The position numbers were made by a program, and so were the translations under genes. A DNA stretch of 5,332 nucleotides from an uncultured Isosphaeraceae bacterium (GTDB lineage Bacteria > Planctomycetota > Planctomycetia > Isosphaerales > Isosphaeraceae), in assembly GCA_937907405.1 (NCBI GenBank), contig CALCIC010000782.1, positions 1 through 5,332 on the forward strand, read 5' to 3'. Below the pieces are notes generated by a model. That model ran no database searches and had not been told where the DNA came from. It saw nothing but the letters and a program-made list of their open reading frames with translations. Shown piece after piece: positions 1 through 5,332 of this stretch; position 1 is the first letter of the stretch; every line of letters starts with the position of its first letter.

Positions 1-1
1 T

Positions 2-307
2 TACATTGGGTTTCTGGGTTTCACGGTGGATTGGGAGCATCGGTTCGAGCCGTCGATGCCCGTGTACATGCAGGTGTCTCGGGGGGGCCTGACGCTTCAC
101 CTCAGCGAGCACCACGGCGATTGCTGCCCCGGTTCGACCGTCTACGTGCGGGCGAAGGGCCTCGACGCATACCACGCCGAGATCATGGCCAAGGGATACC
201 CGATGATGAGGCCGGGGATCGAGGAAACCGACTGGAACACACGCGAGATGATCGTCACTGATCCCTTCGGCAACCGGCTCCGATTCGGCGAGCCGAAGCC
301 GGCCTGA
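2..307 (+). CDS. Glyoxalase/bleomycin resistance superfamily protein, 5'-truncated by window edge
   Basis: This is the C-terminal part (101 residues) of a vicinal-oxygen-chelate (VOC) fold protein of the glyoxalase/bleomycin-resistance type. The reading frame is open to the window edge and starts in-window with YIGFLGFTVDWEHRFEP, the usual 'xFLGFxVDWEHRF' strand of this family, so the true start lies upstream; the GTG at 26 is not a credible start. Other family-like signatures are LHLSEHHGD near in-window residue 33, the RPGIEETDW segment near 73, and the C-terminal REMIVTDPFGNRLRF strand. Members are usually about 120-140 residues, so roughly 20-35 are missing. Such proteins bind small hydrophobic or drug ligands or act as metal-dependent lyases or dioxygenases. 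Substrate, and whether it confers any resistance, cannot be told here. A terminator-like hairpin overlaps its stop, which separates it from the downstream sigma operon. The family call is firm; the function is not. Confidence 0.88.
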   Translation, partial: YIGFLGFTVDWEHRFEPSMPVYMQVSRGGLTLHLSEHHGDCCPGSTVYVRAKGLDAYHAEIMAKGYPMMRPGIEETDWNTREMIVTDPFGNRLRFGEPKPA

Positions 308-329
308 CCGCGCCGCGGTCGTTTTGTTT
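306..329 (+). terminator. Rho-independent terminator overlapping the glyoxalase stop codon
   Basis: A perfect 6-bp stem, GACCGC (306-311) with GCGGTC (315-320), closes a GCC loop and is followed by GTTTTGTTT (321-329). The stem begins inside the TGA stop codon (305-307) of the glyoxalase-like gene. The short stem is all strong pairs apart from one A-T, and the T-tract is interrupted by one G. This looks like a compact intrinsic terminator. Strength is unmeasured, and intrinsic terminators are less well characterised in planctomycetes. Confidence 0.6.
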
Positions 330-404
330 CAAGCTTTTTGCTCCGGACGCTAAGAAACCGCTGCGCGGTTCGTTGTCCTTCCGTACGGGAACACGTCCCT
401 TATC
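330..404 (+). promoter_or_regulatory. Leader/promoter region of the sigma operon, with a second hairpin
   Basis: This gap must carry the sigma operon promoter if the upstream terminator works. It contains a second perfect 6-bp hairpin, AACCGC (356-361), loop TGC, GCGGTT (365-370), similar in build to the terminator hairpin but followed by a poor T-tract (CGTTGTCCTT). An 8-bp palindrome, CCGTACGG, lies at 381-388. A weak sigma-70-like pair, TTTCAA (327-332) and TAAGAA (351-356) with 18-bp spacing, matches consensus poorly. No convincing ECF-type autoregulatory promoter was found. The promoter assignment is inferred from position only. Confidence 0.3.
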
Positions 405-409
405 GAGGA
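405..409 (+). promoter_or_regulatory. Ribosome binding site deciding the sigma factor start
   Basis: GAGGA at 405-409 stands 5 bases before ATG 415. It favours that start over the longer TTG at 373, which has no purine-rich motif at a suitable distance, and over the GTG at 412, which would leave only 2 bases. Confidence 0.65.
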
Positions 410-414
410 CCGTG

Positions 415-951
415 ATGGCAGGTCCGACGAACCTTGACGGCGAGGCCTGGGTGCGCGAGGCGGTGGCTCGATTCGAGGGGCCGCTCTTGCTCTACGCCCG
501 CCGCCTCTTGACCGACGCCGAGTCGGCCCGCGACGTGGTGCAGGACGTCTTTCTGCGCCTCTGCGGGCAGTCGCGCGCCGAGATCGACGGGCACCTCGCC
601 GAGTGGTTGTTCACGGTCTGCCGCAATCGGGCTCTGGACGTCCTGCGGAAGGAGCATCGTATGACTCAGTTGCATGAAGAACAGGTCAACCGCTGCCTGA
701 GCCCCGTCCCCGGGCCGTCCGACGTCGCCGAACGTCACGACCTGGGGGCGCGCGTGCTGGCGCTCCTGGACACACTCCCCCCCAACCAGCGCGAGGTCAT
801 CCGTCTCAAGTTTCAGAACGGGTTCTCTTACCAGGAGATCAGCCGGATCAGCGGCCACAGCGTGTCGAACGTCGGCTACCTGATCCACGCCGGGATCAAA
901 ACGCTTCGCGGCCGTCTCTTCGACGGTCAACCGGCCGAGGCCAGAGCCTGA
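415..951 (+). CDS. ECF-type RNA polymerase sigma-70 factor
   Basis: This 178-residue protein has the two-domain layout of extracytoplasmic-function sigma factors, which direct RNA polymerase to a dedicated regulon. Sigma region 2 covers roughly residues 18-85, with the hallmark DVVQDVFLRL (about 40-49) and the region 2.3/2.4 helix WLFTVCRNRALDVLRKEHR (about 64-82), which binds the -10 element. A linker rich in Pro and Ser follows (about 95-105). Region 4 covers about 118-167, with LPPNQREVIRLKF and the helix-turn-helix FSYQEISRISGHSVSNVGYL, which reads the -35 element. The ATG at 415 is chosen for its GAGGA site; a TTG at 373 would add 14 residues unlike the family. The next gene starts 25 bp downstream and encodes a membrane protein with an anti-sigma-like N-terminus, so the two are almost certainly co-transcribed and the partner probably holds this sigma factor inactive. 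Regulon and inducing signal are unknown. Family assignment is secure; the ECF subgroup was not determined. Confidence 0.95.
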   Translation: MAGPTNLDGEAWVREAVARFEGPLLLYARRLLTDAESARDVVQDVFLRLCGQSRAEIDGHLAEWLFTVCRNRALDVLRKEHRMTQLHEEQVNRCLSPVPGPSDVAERHDLGARVLALLDTLPPNQREVIRLKFQNGFSYQEISRISGHSVSNVGYLIHAGIKTLRGRLFDGQPAEARA

Positions 952-964
952 ACACCAAGACATT

Positions 965-970
965 GGAGGA
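965..970 (+). promoter_or_regulatory. Ribosome binding site of the VWA/anti-sigma gene
   Basis: GGAGGA at 965-970 is a near-consensus Shine-Dalgarno sequence 6 bases before ATG 977. It lies in the 25-bp gap after the sigma factor stop, where no terminator or promoter fits. This supports one transcript with efficient independent translation of the second gene. Confidence 0.8.
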
Positions 971-976
971 CCTGAA

Positions 977-3718
977 ATGAACTTCGACATCGACGACCCC
1001 CGGCTCACGGCCTTCGCCCTGGGCGAGCTTGAAGAGGCCGACAAGCAAGACGTCGAACGCCTGCTCGCGGACCGGCCGGACCTGCGCAAGGACATCGACG
1101 AGATCGCCCTGACCGCCCGGTTGCTCTCGGAACAGCTCCACGACGAGCAAGCCCGCGAACTCACGCCGTCCCTCGACGGCCGCCCACTGGTTGCGTCCAA
1201 GCTCGTCGGCGCTCAACCCTCGCCGCCGACGTCATGGCGGCCCTCGCGGTCGTTCCTCTCGGCGATCGCCGCGCTTTTCCTGATCGCCACTCCCACCGTC
1301 TGGTTCCTGGCTCGACCGACCGCCCGCGTCGAGACGGGCTCCGCCCCGAACGCAATCGCCTCGGCCGAACCGTTCGGATGGAAGTCCAATCACCAGAAGG
1401 AAGCCCTTCCCGCCTCGGCGAAATCCAAGCCGATGGTGGCCATGCGAAACGAGGTCGTCCTGTCGACGGCCCCCACTCCCTTACTCGTGATCGAATCGGA
1501 TTACCTGGAGGCCGCCGGGTCTACGGCCCTCCAATCCCCAGCCAAGATCGCGCCGAACGGCATGATGGGCGGCGGCAAGGCGCCGACGATGGGGCAAGGC
1601 ATGGCGGGCGTCGGTGGAATGTCGGCGGGCGGCGCGGTGGCCCCCTACCGGGTCGATCCTGGAAATACCCTCGCCATGCGTCAAGCCGCACCCATGCCCC
1701 CCATGCCCCCGGGTCAGAATTTCGGTACGAAAAAGCTGGGCGACGTCACGACCGTCCCTCCAGGCGCCACAGCCAACTTGCTGTACGAGCAACTCCCCTT
1801 CCTGGAAGCGAGGGACGAAAGGCTGGCGGAACTCGCCAATAAAAGCAAGGAGGCGAGGTTGGGCCAGCAAATGCAAGGCCAGGGCCCGAATGGCGACCAG
1901 CAGCGCCAGGCCGGGCGGCAAGGCCAGACGGGGGAGGCTCAGAACCAGCAGCAGGCCCGATTCCATGACTTCGCGAAAGATGACGCCTCGCAGGCCTACC
2001 AGATGGCCCTCAGTCCGGATCGGTTCGGCCGGCAAGGCGAGGTCCGTCAAGGTGATCAAGCCCAGTCGGCCGGTCAGAATCCGTCGCAACCAGCCGAGCA
2101 GGTCGCTCTTCGAACGAAAATGGAGGCCGGCCGCGGGCTCGCCGAACGGGGATACGCTCCGCAGTCGCCGGCCGCTCTTCCAAAACCGTCGTCGCTGAGC
2201 GCGGGATTGGCTGTGGCGAATGGAGCGCCCCAGGAGAAGGCGCCTACCGTGGTCAACAACGAAAACCAAGCTCAACAGGCGGCCTCTCCCGAGCCACGGC
2301 TTCAGAGGGAGAACGAGGCGGTCCAGGAACTTGATGCGAACGTCCGCTTCGACGGCGTCGAGGAGAACCCGTTCGTGAAAGTCGGCGAGGAGGCGGTTTC
2401 GACCTTCTCGATCGACGTCGACACGGCGAGTTACGCCATCGTCCGGCGGTTGCTGACGCAGTCGAACACGCTGCCGCCGCGCGACGCGGTCAGGATCGAA
2501 GAGATGATCAACTATTTCCCCTATCAGGACGCCCCCCCGGCGGCGGACGGCCCCGACCCGTTCGCGGTCCATGTCGAGGTCGCCCGGTGCCCCTGGAACG
2601 CCGGCAACCGGCTCGCCCGGATCGGCGTCATGGGCAAGCCGATCGACCAGTCGGCCCGCAAGCCGAGCAACCTCGTGTTCCTGATCGACGTCTCCGGGTC
2701 GATGGATCAGCCCCACAAGCTGCCGCTGGTCCAGTGGGGCCTGCAACGGCTCGTCGAACAACTCGGCGAGAACGACCGGATCGCGATCGTCGTCTACGCC
2801 GGCGCCTCGGGCGTGGTGCTCCCCTCGACCTCGTGCCTGAACAAGGCCGAGATCATGTCGCGGATCGAGCAGCTTCATGCGGGCGGATCGACCAACGGCG
2901 GCGCGGGGATTCAACTCGCCTACGACCTGGCGGCCCAGAACTTCATCAACAACGGCGTCAACCGCGTGATCCTGGCGACGGACGGCGACTTCAACGTCGG
3001 CGTGACGGAGCAGGGCGACCTGGTCAAGCTGATCCAGGCCAAGGCCCAGGCGCCCAAGCAGGTCTTCCTGACGGTCCTCGGCTTCGGCATGGACAACCTC
3101 AAGGACGGCACGTTGGAGAAGCTGGCCGACAAGGGGAACGGCAATTACGCCTACATCGACACCCCGGAAGAGGCGTACAAGGTGCTCGTCCGCGAGATGG
3201 GCGCGACCCTTGAGACGATCGCCAAGGACGTCAAGATCCAGGTCGAGTTCAAGCCGAACAGCGTCAAGGCTTATCGGCTGATCGGCTACGAGAACCGCGT
3301 GATGCCCAACGAAGACTTCGCCGACGACCGCAAGGACGCCGGAGAGATCGGCGCGGGGAGCCACGTCACGGCCCTCTACGAGATCGTTCCGGCCGACGCC
3401 TCGGCGAAGGCCGACGCCGATTCGTTCGTCGTCAATCTCCGCTACAAGAAGCCGGCCGAATCGGCCAGCACGCTGATTCAGCGCCCGGTCGTCGACCGGG
3501 GGCTCGACTACCGTGAAGCCTCGGACGACTTCAAGTTCTCAACCGCGGTCGCCGGGTTCGGGATGCTGCTCCGGCGGTCGCCGTCGGCCGGCACGCTCAC
3601 CTACCCCGGCGTCGTGGAGCTGGCCACGCCGTCCCTGGCCCACGACCCCTCGGGCTACCGCAAGGAATTCGTGGGACTCGTGCAGAAGGCCCAGCAACTC
3701 ACCCAGGGGACGCGCTGA
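977..3718 (+). CDS. Membrane-anchored YfbK-type VWA protein with zinc-less anti-sigma-like N-terminus
   Basis: This 913-residue protein is a likely transmembrane regulator of the preceding sigma factor. Residues 1-60 resemble the N-terminal helices of anti-sigma factors (LTAFALGELEEADKQDVERLL), but the usual HxxxCxxC zinc ligands are replaced by L29, R33 and L36. One hydrophobic helix (about 92-112, flanked by Arg) should place the rest outside the cytoplasm. Residues 113-450 are low complexity: a Met/Gly/Pro-rich part (about 195-246), then a Gln-rich part (about 297-375). A YfbK-type N-terminal domain follows (about 463-555, FSIDVDTASYAIVRRLL and INYFPY). The VWA domain (about 565-740) has a complete MIDAS metal site: D571, S573 and S575 in DVSGS, T639, and D669 in ATDGD. 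The C-terminal DUF3520-like region (about 741-910) contains DDFKFSTAVAGFGMLLR. E. coli YfbK is shorter (about 575 residues), and the extra length is the N-terminal part and linker. The VWA/YfbK call is firm; the anti-sigma role is inferred from the N-terminus and gene order. It ends at a strong terminator. Confidence 0.92.
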   Translation: MNFDIDDPRLTAFALGELEEADKQDVERLLADRPDLRKDIDEIALTARLLSEQLHDEQARELTPSLDGRPLVASKLVGAQPSPPTSWRPSRSFLSAIAALFLIATPTVWFLARPTARVETGSAPNAIASAEPFGWKSNHQKEALPASAKSKPMVAMRNEVVLSTAPTPLLVIESDYLEAAGSTALQSPAKIAPNGMMGGGKAPTMGQGMAGVGGMSAGGAVAPYRVDPGNTLAMRQAAPMPPMPPGQNFGTKKLGDVTTVPPGATANLLYEQLPFLEARDERLAELANKSKEARLGQQMQGQGPNGDQQRQAGRQGQTGEAQNQQQARFHDFAKDDASQAYQMALSPDRFGRQGEVRQGDQAQSAGQNPSQPAEQVALRTKMEAGRGLAERGYAPQSPAALPKPSSLSAGLAVANGAPQEKAPTVVNNENQAQQAASPEPRLQRENEAVQELDANVRFDGVEENPFVKVGEEAVSTFSIDVDTASYAIVRRLLTQSNTLPPRDAVRIEEMINYFPYQDAPPAADGPDPFAVHVEVARCPWNAGNRLARIGVMGKPIDQSARKPSNLVFLIDVSGSMDQPHKLPLVQWGLQRLVEQLGENDRIAIVVYAGASGVVLPSTSCLNKAEIMSRIEQLHAGGSTNGGAGIQLAYDLAAQNFINNGVNRVILATDGDFNVGVTEQGDLVKLIQAKAQAPKQVFLTVLGFGMDNLKDGTLEKLADKGNGNYAYIDTPEEAYKVLVREMGATLETIAKDVKIQVEFKPNSVKAYRLIGYENRVMPNEDFADDRKDAGEIGAGSHVTALYEIVPADASAKADADSFVVNLRYKKPAESASTLIQRPVVDRGLDYREASDDFKFSTAVAGFGMLLRRSPSAGTLTYPGVVELATPSLAHDPSGYRKEFVGLVQKAQQLTQGTR

Positions 3719-3751
3719 GCGTCGAAGATTGAAGCGAAAGCGACCACTCCG

Positions 3752-3793
3752 GGCCGGGGCGTCTCTCAAGACGCACCCGGCCTGCGGGGTTTT
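3752..3793 (+). terminator. Strong intrinsic terminator of the sigma/VWA operon
   Basis: The left arm GGCCGGG-GCGTCT (3752-3764) pairs with AGACGC-A-CCCGGCC (3769-3782). This gives 13 base pairs with one bulged A (3775) and a CTCA loop. TGCGG GG then leads to TTTT at 3790-3793. It sits 33 bp after the VWA gene stop, between two convergent genes. The T-run follows the stem only on the plus strand and is 7 bases away from it, so it primarily serves the plus-strand operon. The same stem would form in RNA from the minus strand but lacks a T-tract there. Confidence 0.7.
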
Positions 3794-3798
3794 CGGGG

Positions 3799-4380
3799 TC
3801 AGCCCATGTTGACGAGATTGTACCCCCCCGCCGTGTCGGTGATCGCGTAGGGACGGCCCTCGGAGCCGGCGCGAGGCACCCAGTTCGGGCTCTCGTTGAC
3901 GACGTTGATCAGGGGGACTTGCAACGTGTTGTAATGGTTGATCACGTCGAAGGTCACGGAGAACGTCGGCGCGCTGTTGAACGGGCCGCCGAACGCCGCG
4001 TAGTACGCCTGCCGGCCGCCGGAGGGGAGGGTGAAGTTCTGGAACCGGCCGAAATTGTAGGTCGACGCGGCGACGGCGAACGTCACCGGCCGCCGGGTCG
4101 TGTTGACGATCGTGATCACGCCCCAGTTGACGTAGTTCGCCGTTGAGCCGACGGGACCGCCGGGGCCGAATCCGGGATGCGGTCGGTTGATCGGCGCATG
4201 CACGCTCGGGGTGCCCCGCGGGAAGGGCGCCCGGAGCTGGGGATTGCGGTTCACGGTCAACCGGAAGTGTGCGGCGGGGCGATGAACCATCGGGCCCATG
4301 CCCGCCAACACCGTCGTCAAAAGCCGTTGTTCCGTCTCCTCCAGGCGAGGTCGGAACGCCTGCGGCGGGCGCTTGCTCAT
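3799..4380 (-). CDS. Probable exported protein with LEPR-XLL-like N-terminus, function unknown
   Basis: I do not recognise a functional family for this 193-residue protein. Its N-terminus, SKRPPQAFRPRLEETEQRLLT, resembles the LEPR-XLL type motif (basic residues, then LExxExRxLL) found at the start of many planctomycetal surface or secreted proteins, so export is likely though there is no classical signal peptide. Residues about 45-80 are rich in Pro, Gly, His and Arg and probably disordered. Residues about 82-193 alternate hydrophobic and polar residues (VITIVNTTRRPVTFAVAAS, TFSVTFDVINHY), as in a small beta-sandwich domain. There is no cysteine. ATG 4380 is chosen because GAGGA lies 8 bases upstream; the in-frame TTG at 4401 would add seven residues and has no better site. 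It is convergent with the VWA operon and on the same strand as proA, 145 bp behind it, so it probably has its own promoter. The reading frame is convincing; any structural or adhesive role would be a guess. Confidence 0.8.
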   Translation of the reverse strand: MSKRPPQAFRPRLEETEQRLLTTVLAGMGPMVHRPAAHFRLTVNRNPQLRAPFPRGTPSVHAPINRPHPGFGPGGPVGSTANYVNWGVITIVNTTRRPVTFAVAASTYNFGRFQNFTLPSGGRQAYYAAFGGPFNSAPTFSVTFDVINHYNTLQVPLINVVNESPNWVPRAGSEGRPYAITDTAGGYNLVNMG

Positions 4381-4388
4381 GGGGGGCG

Positions 4389-4393
4389 TCCTC
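4389..4393 (-). promoter_or_regulatory. Ribosome binding site deciding the start of the exported protein
   Basis: Read on the minus strand, GAGGA stands 8 bases before ATG 4380. It would lie inside the coding sequence if the upstream TTG (4401) were used, so it argues for the shorter protein. Confidence 0.65.
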
Positions 4394-4525
4394 GGTGTCA
4401 ATCAATGTCGTCGTTCGCGCAACCTGCAAGAATACTTACCGCGCAATTGCAGATTGTCGAATTCACGAGACCGAATTGCATCGGGATCATTGGTGCCAGC
4501 GAGAGACCGATCCAGCAAGACGGGC
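4394..4525 (-). other. Non-coding gap between proA and the exported-protein gene
   Basis: No gene is supported here, and the reading frames that cross it are shadows. It is visibly more AT-rich than its surroundings (GCAATTGC at 4443-4450, GAATTC at 4459-4464, AATTGC at 4474-4479), as expected for a promoter region. The best minus-strand promoter candidate is TCGACA (4460-4455) with TAAGTA (4438-4433) at 16-bp spacing: five of six matches at -35 but a poor -10. An 8-base direct repeat, GAGACCGA, occurs at 4467-4474 and 4503-4510. I see no convincing terminator for proA. Confidence 0.3.
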
Positions 4526-5332
4526 TTATTCGCGAATTTGGCCGTCGCCGAAGACGATCCATTTGGTGCTGGTGAGCTCGTTGAGGCCGCAGGGGCCTCG
4601 GGCGTGATACTTGTCGGTGCTGATGCCGATTTCGGCGCCAAGGCCGAGCTGGCCGCCGTCGTTGAATCGGGTGCTGGCGTTGACGACGACCGCTGAGCTG
4701 TCGACCTCGGCGACGAACTTACGCGCCGCGGCGAGGTCGCGGGTGACGATCGTCTCCGTATGCGCCGAGCCGTGGCGGCCGATGTGCGCGATCGCCTCGT
4801 CGATCGAATCGACGACCTTGACCGCGAGGATCTTGTCGAGGAATTCGGTGTCCCAGTCCTCGGCCGTCGCCGCGGCCATGCCTGGCGCGACGGCCCTGGC
4901 CTCGGCGTCGCCGCGCATCTCGACGCCGGCGGCGGCGAGGGCTTCAGCCGCCCCGGGCAGCCAACTCGGCGCGATCGCGCGGTGCACGAGCAGGGTTTCG
5001 GCGGCGTTGCAGACCCCCGGGCGTTGCGCCTTGGCGTTGACGATGATCCGGGTGGCGATCTCGGGATCGGCCGCCTGGTCCACGTACACGGCGCAGATCC
5101 CGTCGTAGTGCTTCATCACCGGCATTCTGGCTTCCGCGACCACGCGCCGAATCAGGCCCTCGCCGCCTCGCGGGATCGCCAGGTCGATGAATTCCGGCAG
5201 CGCCAGCAGGTGGCCGACCGCCGCGCGATCCGTGGTCGAGATCAGTTCGACCGCGTGTTCGGGGAGTCCGCCGCGGGTCAATTCCTCGGCGAGAATCCGG
5301 TGCAGCGCGCGGTTGGAGTGGATCGCCTCCTT
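4526..5332 (-). CDS. proA: Glutamate-5-semialdehyde dehydrogenase (gamma-glutamyl phosphate reductase), 5'-truncated
   Basis: ProA catalyses the NADPH-dependent reduction of gamma-glutamyl phosphate to glutamate-5-semialdehyde, the second step of proline synthesis, in the cytoplasm. The window holds the last 268 residues and the TAA stop. The full protein is normally about 415-430 residues, so about 150 N-terminal residues lie beyond the right edge. The frame is open to the last base and begins KEAIHSNRALHRIL, which continues the family's GGKE motif; the in-frame TTG at 5281 is not a start. Family landmarks include the segment FIDLAIPRGGEGLI (in-window 48-61), the catalytic-cysteine motif NAKAQRPGVCN with Cys at in-window residue 108 (codon 5009-5011), EVDSSAVVVNASTRFNDGGQ, GLGAEIGIST, and the C-terminal HARGPCGLNELTSTKWIVFGDGQIR. 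All align well by eye with E. coli ProA. Nothing suggests damage. ProB and ProC partners are not in the window, so any operon with them cannot be judged. Confidence 0.96.
   Translation of the reverse strand, partial: KEAIHSNRALHRILAEELTRGGLPEHAVELISTTDRAAVGHLLALPEFIDLAIPRGGEGLIRRVVAEARMPVMKHYDGICAVYVDQAADPEIATRIIVNAKAQRPGVCNAAETLLVHRAIAPSWLPGAAEALAAAGVEMRGDAEARAVAPGMAAATAEDWDTEFLDKILAVKVVDSIDEAIAHIGRHGSAHTETIVTRDLAAARKFVAEVDSSAVVVNASTRFNDGGQLGLGAEIGISTDKYHARGPCGLNELTSTKWIVFGDGQIRE

Noticed and set aside
81..87. Runs of seven identical bases (G at 81-87; C at 777-783, 2532-2538 and 3823-3829) as frameshift or phase-variation sites
   Set aside because: All the surrounding frames stay intact through the runs and encode family-typical residues. 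Runs of this length are common in GC-rich DNA.
373..414. A longer sigma factor starting at TTG 373
   Set aside because: The extra 14 residues do not resemble sigma factors and no ribosome site precedes the TTG, whereas ATG 415 has GAGGA at 5-base spacing.
388..414. GGAAC at 388-392 as the -35 element of an autoregulated ECF promoter
   Set aside because: A matching -10 element about 16 bp on would fall at the ribosome site and start codon, leaving no leader, and no CGTC-like sequence is found there.
1481..3364. A 627-codon open frame on the minus strand inside the VWA gene
   Set aside because: It is antisense to a well-supported gene, its translation is compositionally odd (very rich in Arg, Leu, Asp and Val) and matches no family signature. 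Long antisense open frames are expected in GC-rich coding DNA.
415..3718. A defence or toxin-antitoxin system built on the VWA protein
   Set aside because: VWA domains occur in some defence systems, but there is no nuclease, ATPase, protease or other effector partner here. The sigma factor context fits regulation better.
4394..4401. TTGACA on the minus strand near 4401 as a -35 promoter element
   Set aside because: It lies directly beside the ribosome site of the exported-protein gene, so transcription would begin inside that gene. No -10 match was seen at the right distance.
3539..4429. A 296-codon minus-strand frame overlapping the exported protein and the end of the VWA gene
   Set aside because: Its Arg/Pro/Gly-rich translation looks like an out-of-frame shadow, and it would run through the terminator hairpin into the VWA gene. 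The frame ending at 3799 has a ribosome site, a planctomycete-type N-terminus and natural composition.

Overview
The window is a GC-rich stretch of bacterial chromosome, most likely from a planctomycete and plausibly the Isosphaeraceae. That placement is an inference from three things: an ECF sigma factor paired with a large membrane-anchored von Willebrand A (VWA) protein, a small protein with an N-terminus like the planctomycetal LEPR-XLL export motif, and the overall GC-rich codon use. No rRNA, tRNA, mobile element, CRISPR array or integration site is visible.

Layout. (1) Bases 2-307, plus strand: the C-terminal part of a glyoxalase/bleomycin-resistance-type protein, cut by the left window edge. 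A compact hairpin with a T-rich tail follows, overlapping its stop codon. (2) Bases 415-3718, plus strand: a two-gene operon. An ECF sigma-70 factor of 178 residues is followed 25 bp later by a 913-residue protein. That protein combines a cytoplasmic anti-sigma-like N-terminus lacking zinc ligands, one transmembrane helix, a long Met/Gly/Pro- and Gln-rich linker, and a YfbK-type VWA module with an intact MIDAS metal site. (3) Bases 3719-3798: a short convergent intergenic region with a strong 13-bp terminator hairpin. (4) Bases 3799-4380, minus strand: a cysteine-free, probably exported beta-rich protein of 193 residues and unknown function. (5) Bases 4381-4525: a non-coding gap. (6) Bases 4526-5332, minus strand: the C-terminal two thirds of ProA (glutamate-5-semialdehyde dehydrogenase, proline biosynthesis), cut by the right edge.

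How the genes fit together. The sigma factor and VWA protein form the one clear functional unit. The simplest reading is a transmembrane signalling pair: the VWA protein holds the sigma factor at the membrane through its N-terminus, and an extracytoplasmic event at the VWA domain releases it. ProA and the glyoxalase-like protein are housekeeping or accessory flanks with no evident link to this unit. The exported protein is convergent with the operon and could be unrelated or a surface protein. The sigma/VWA pair is the best candidate for an under-described system here, but sigma/anti-sigma pairs are abundant in Planctomycetes and its novelty cannot be judged from sequence alone.
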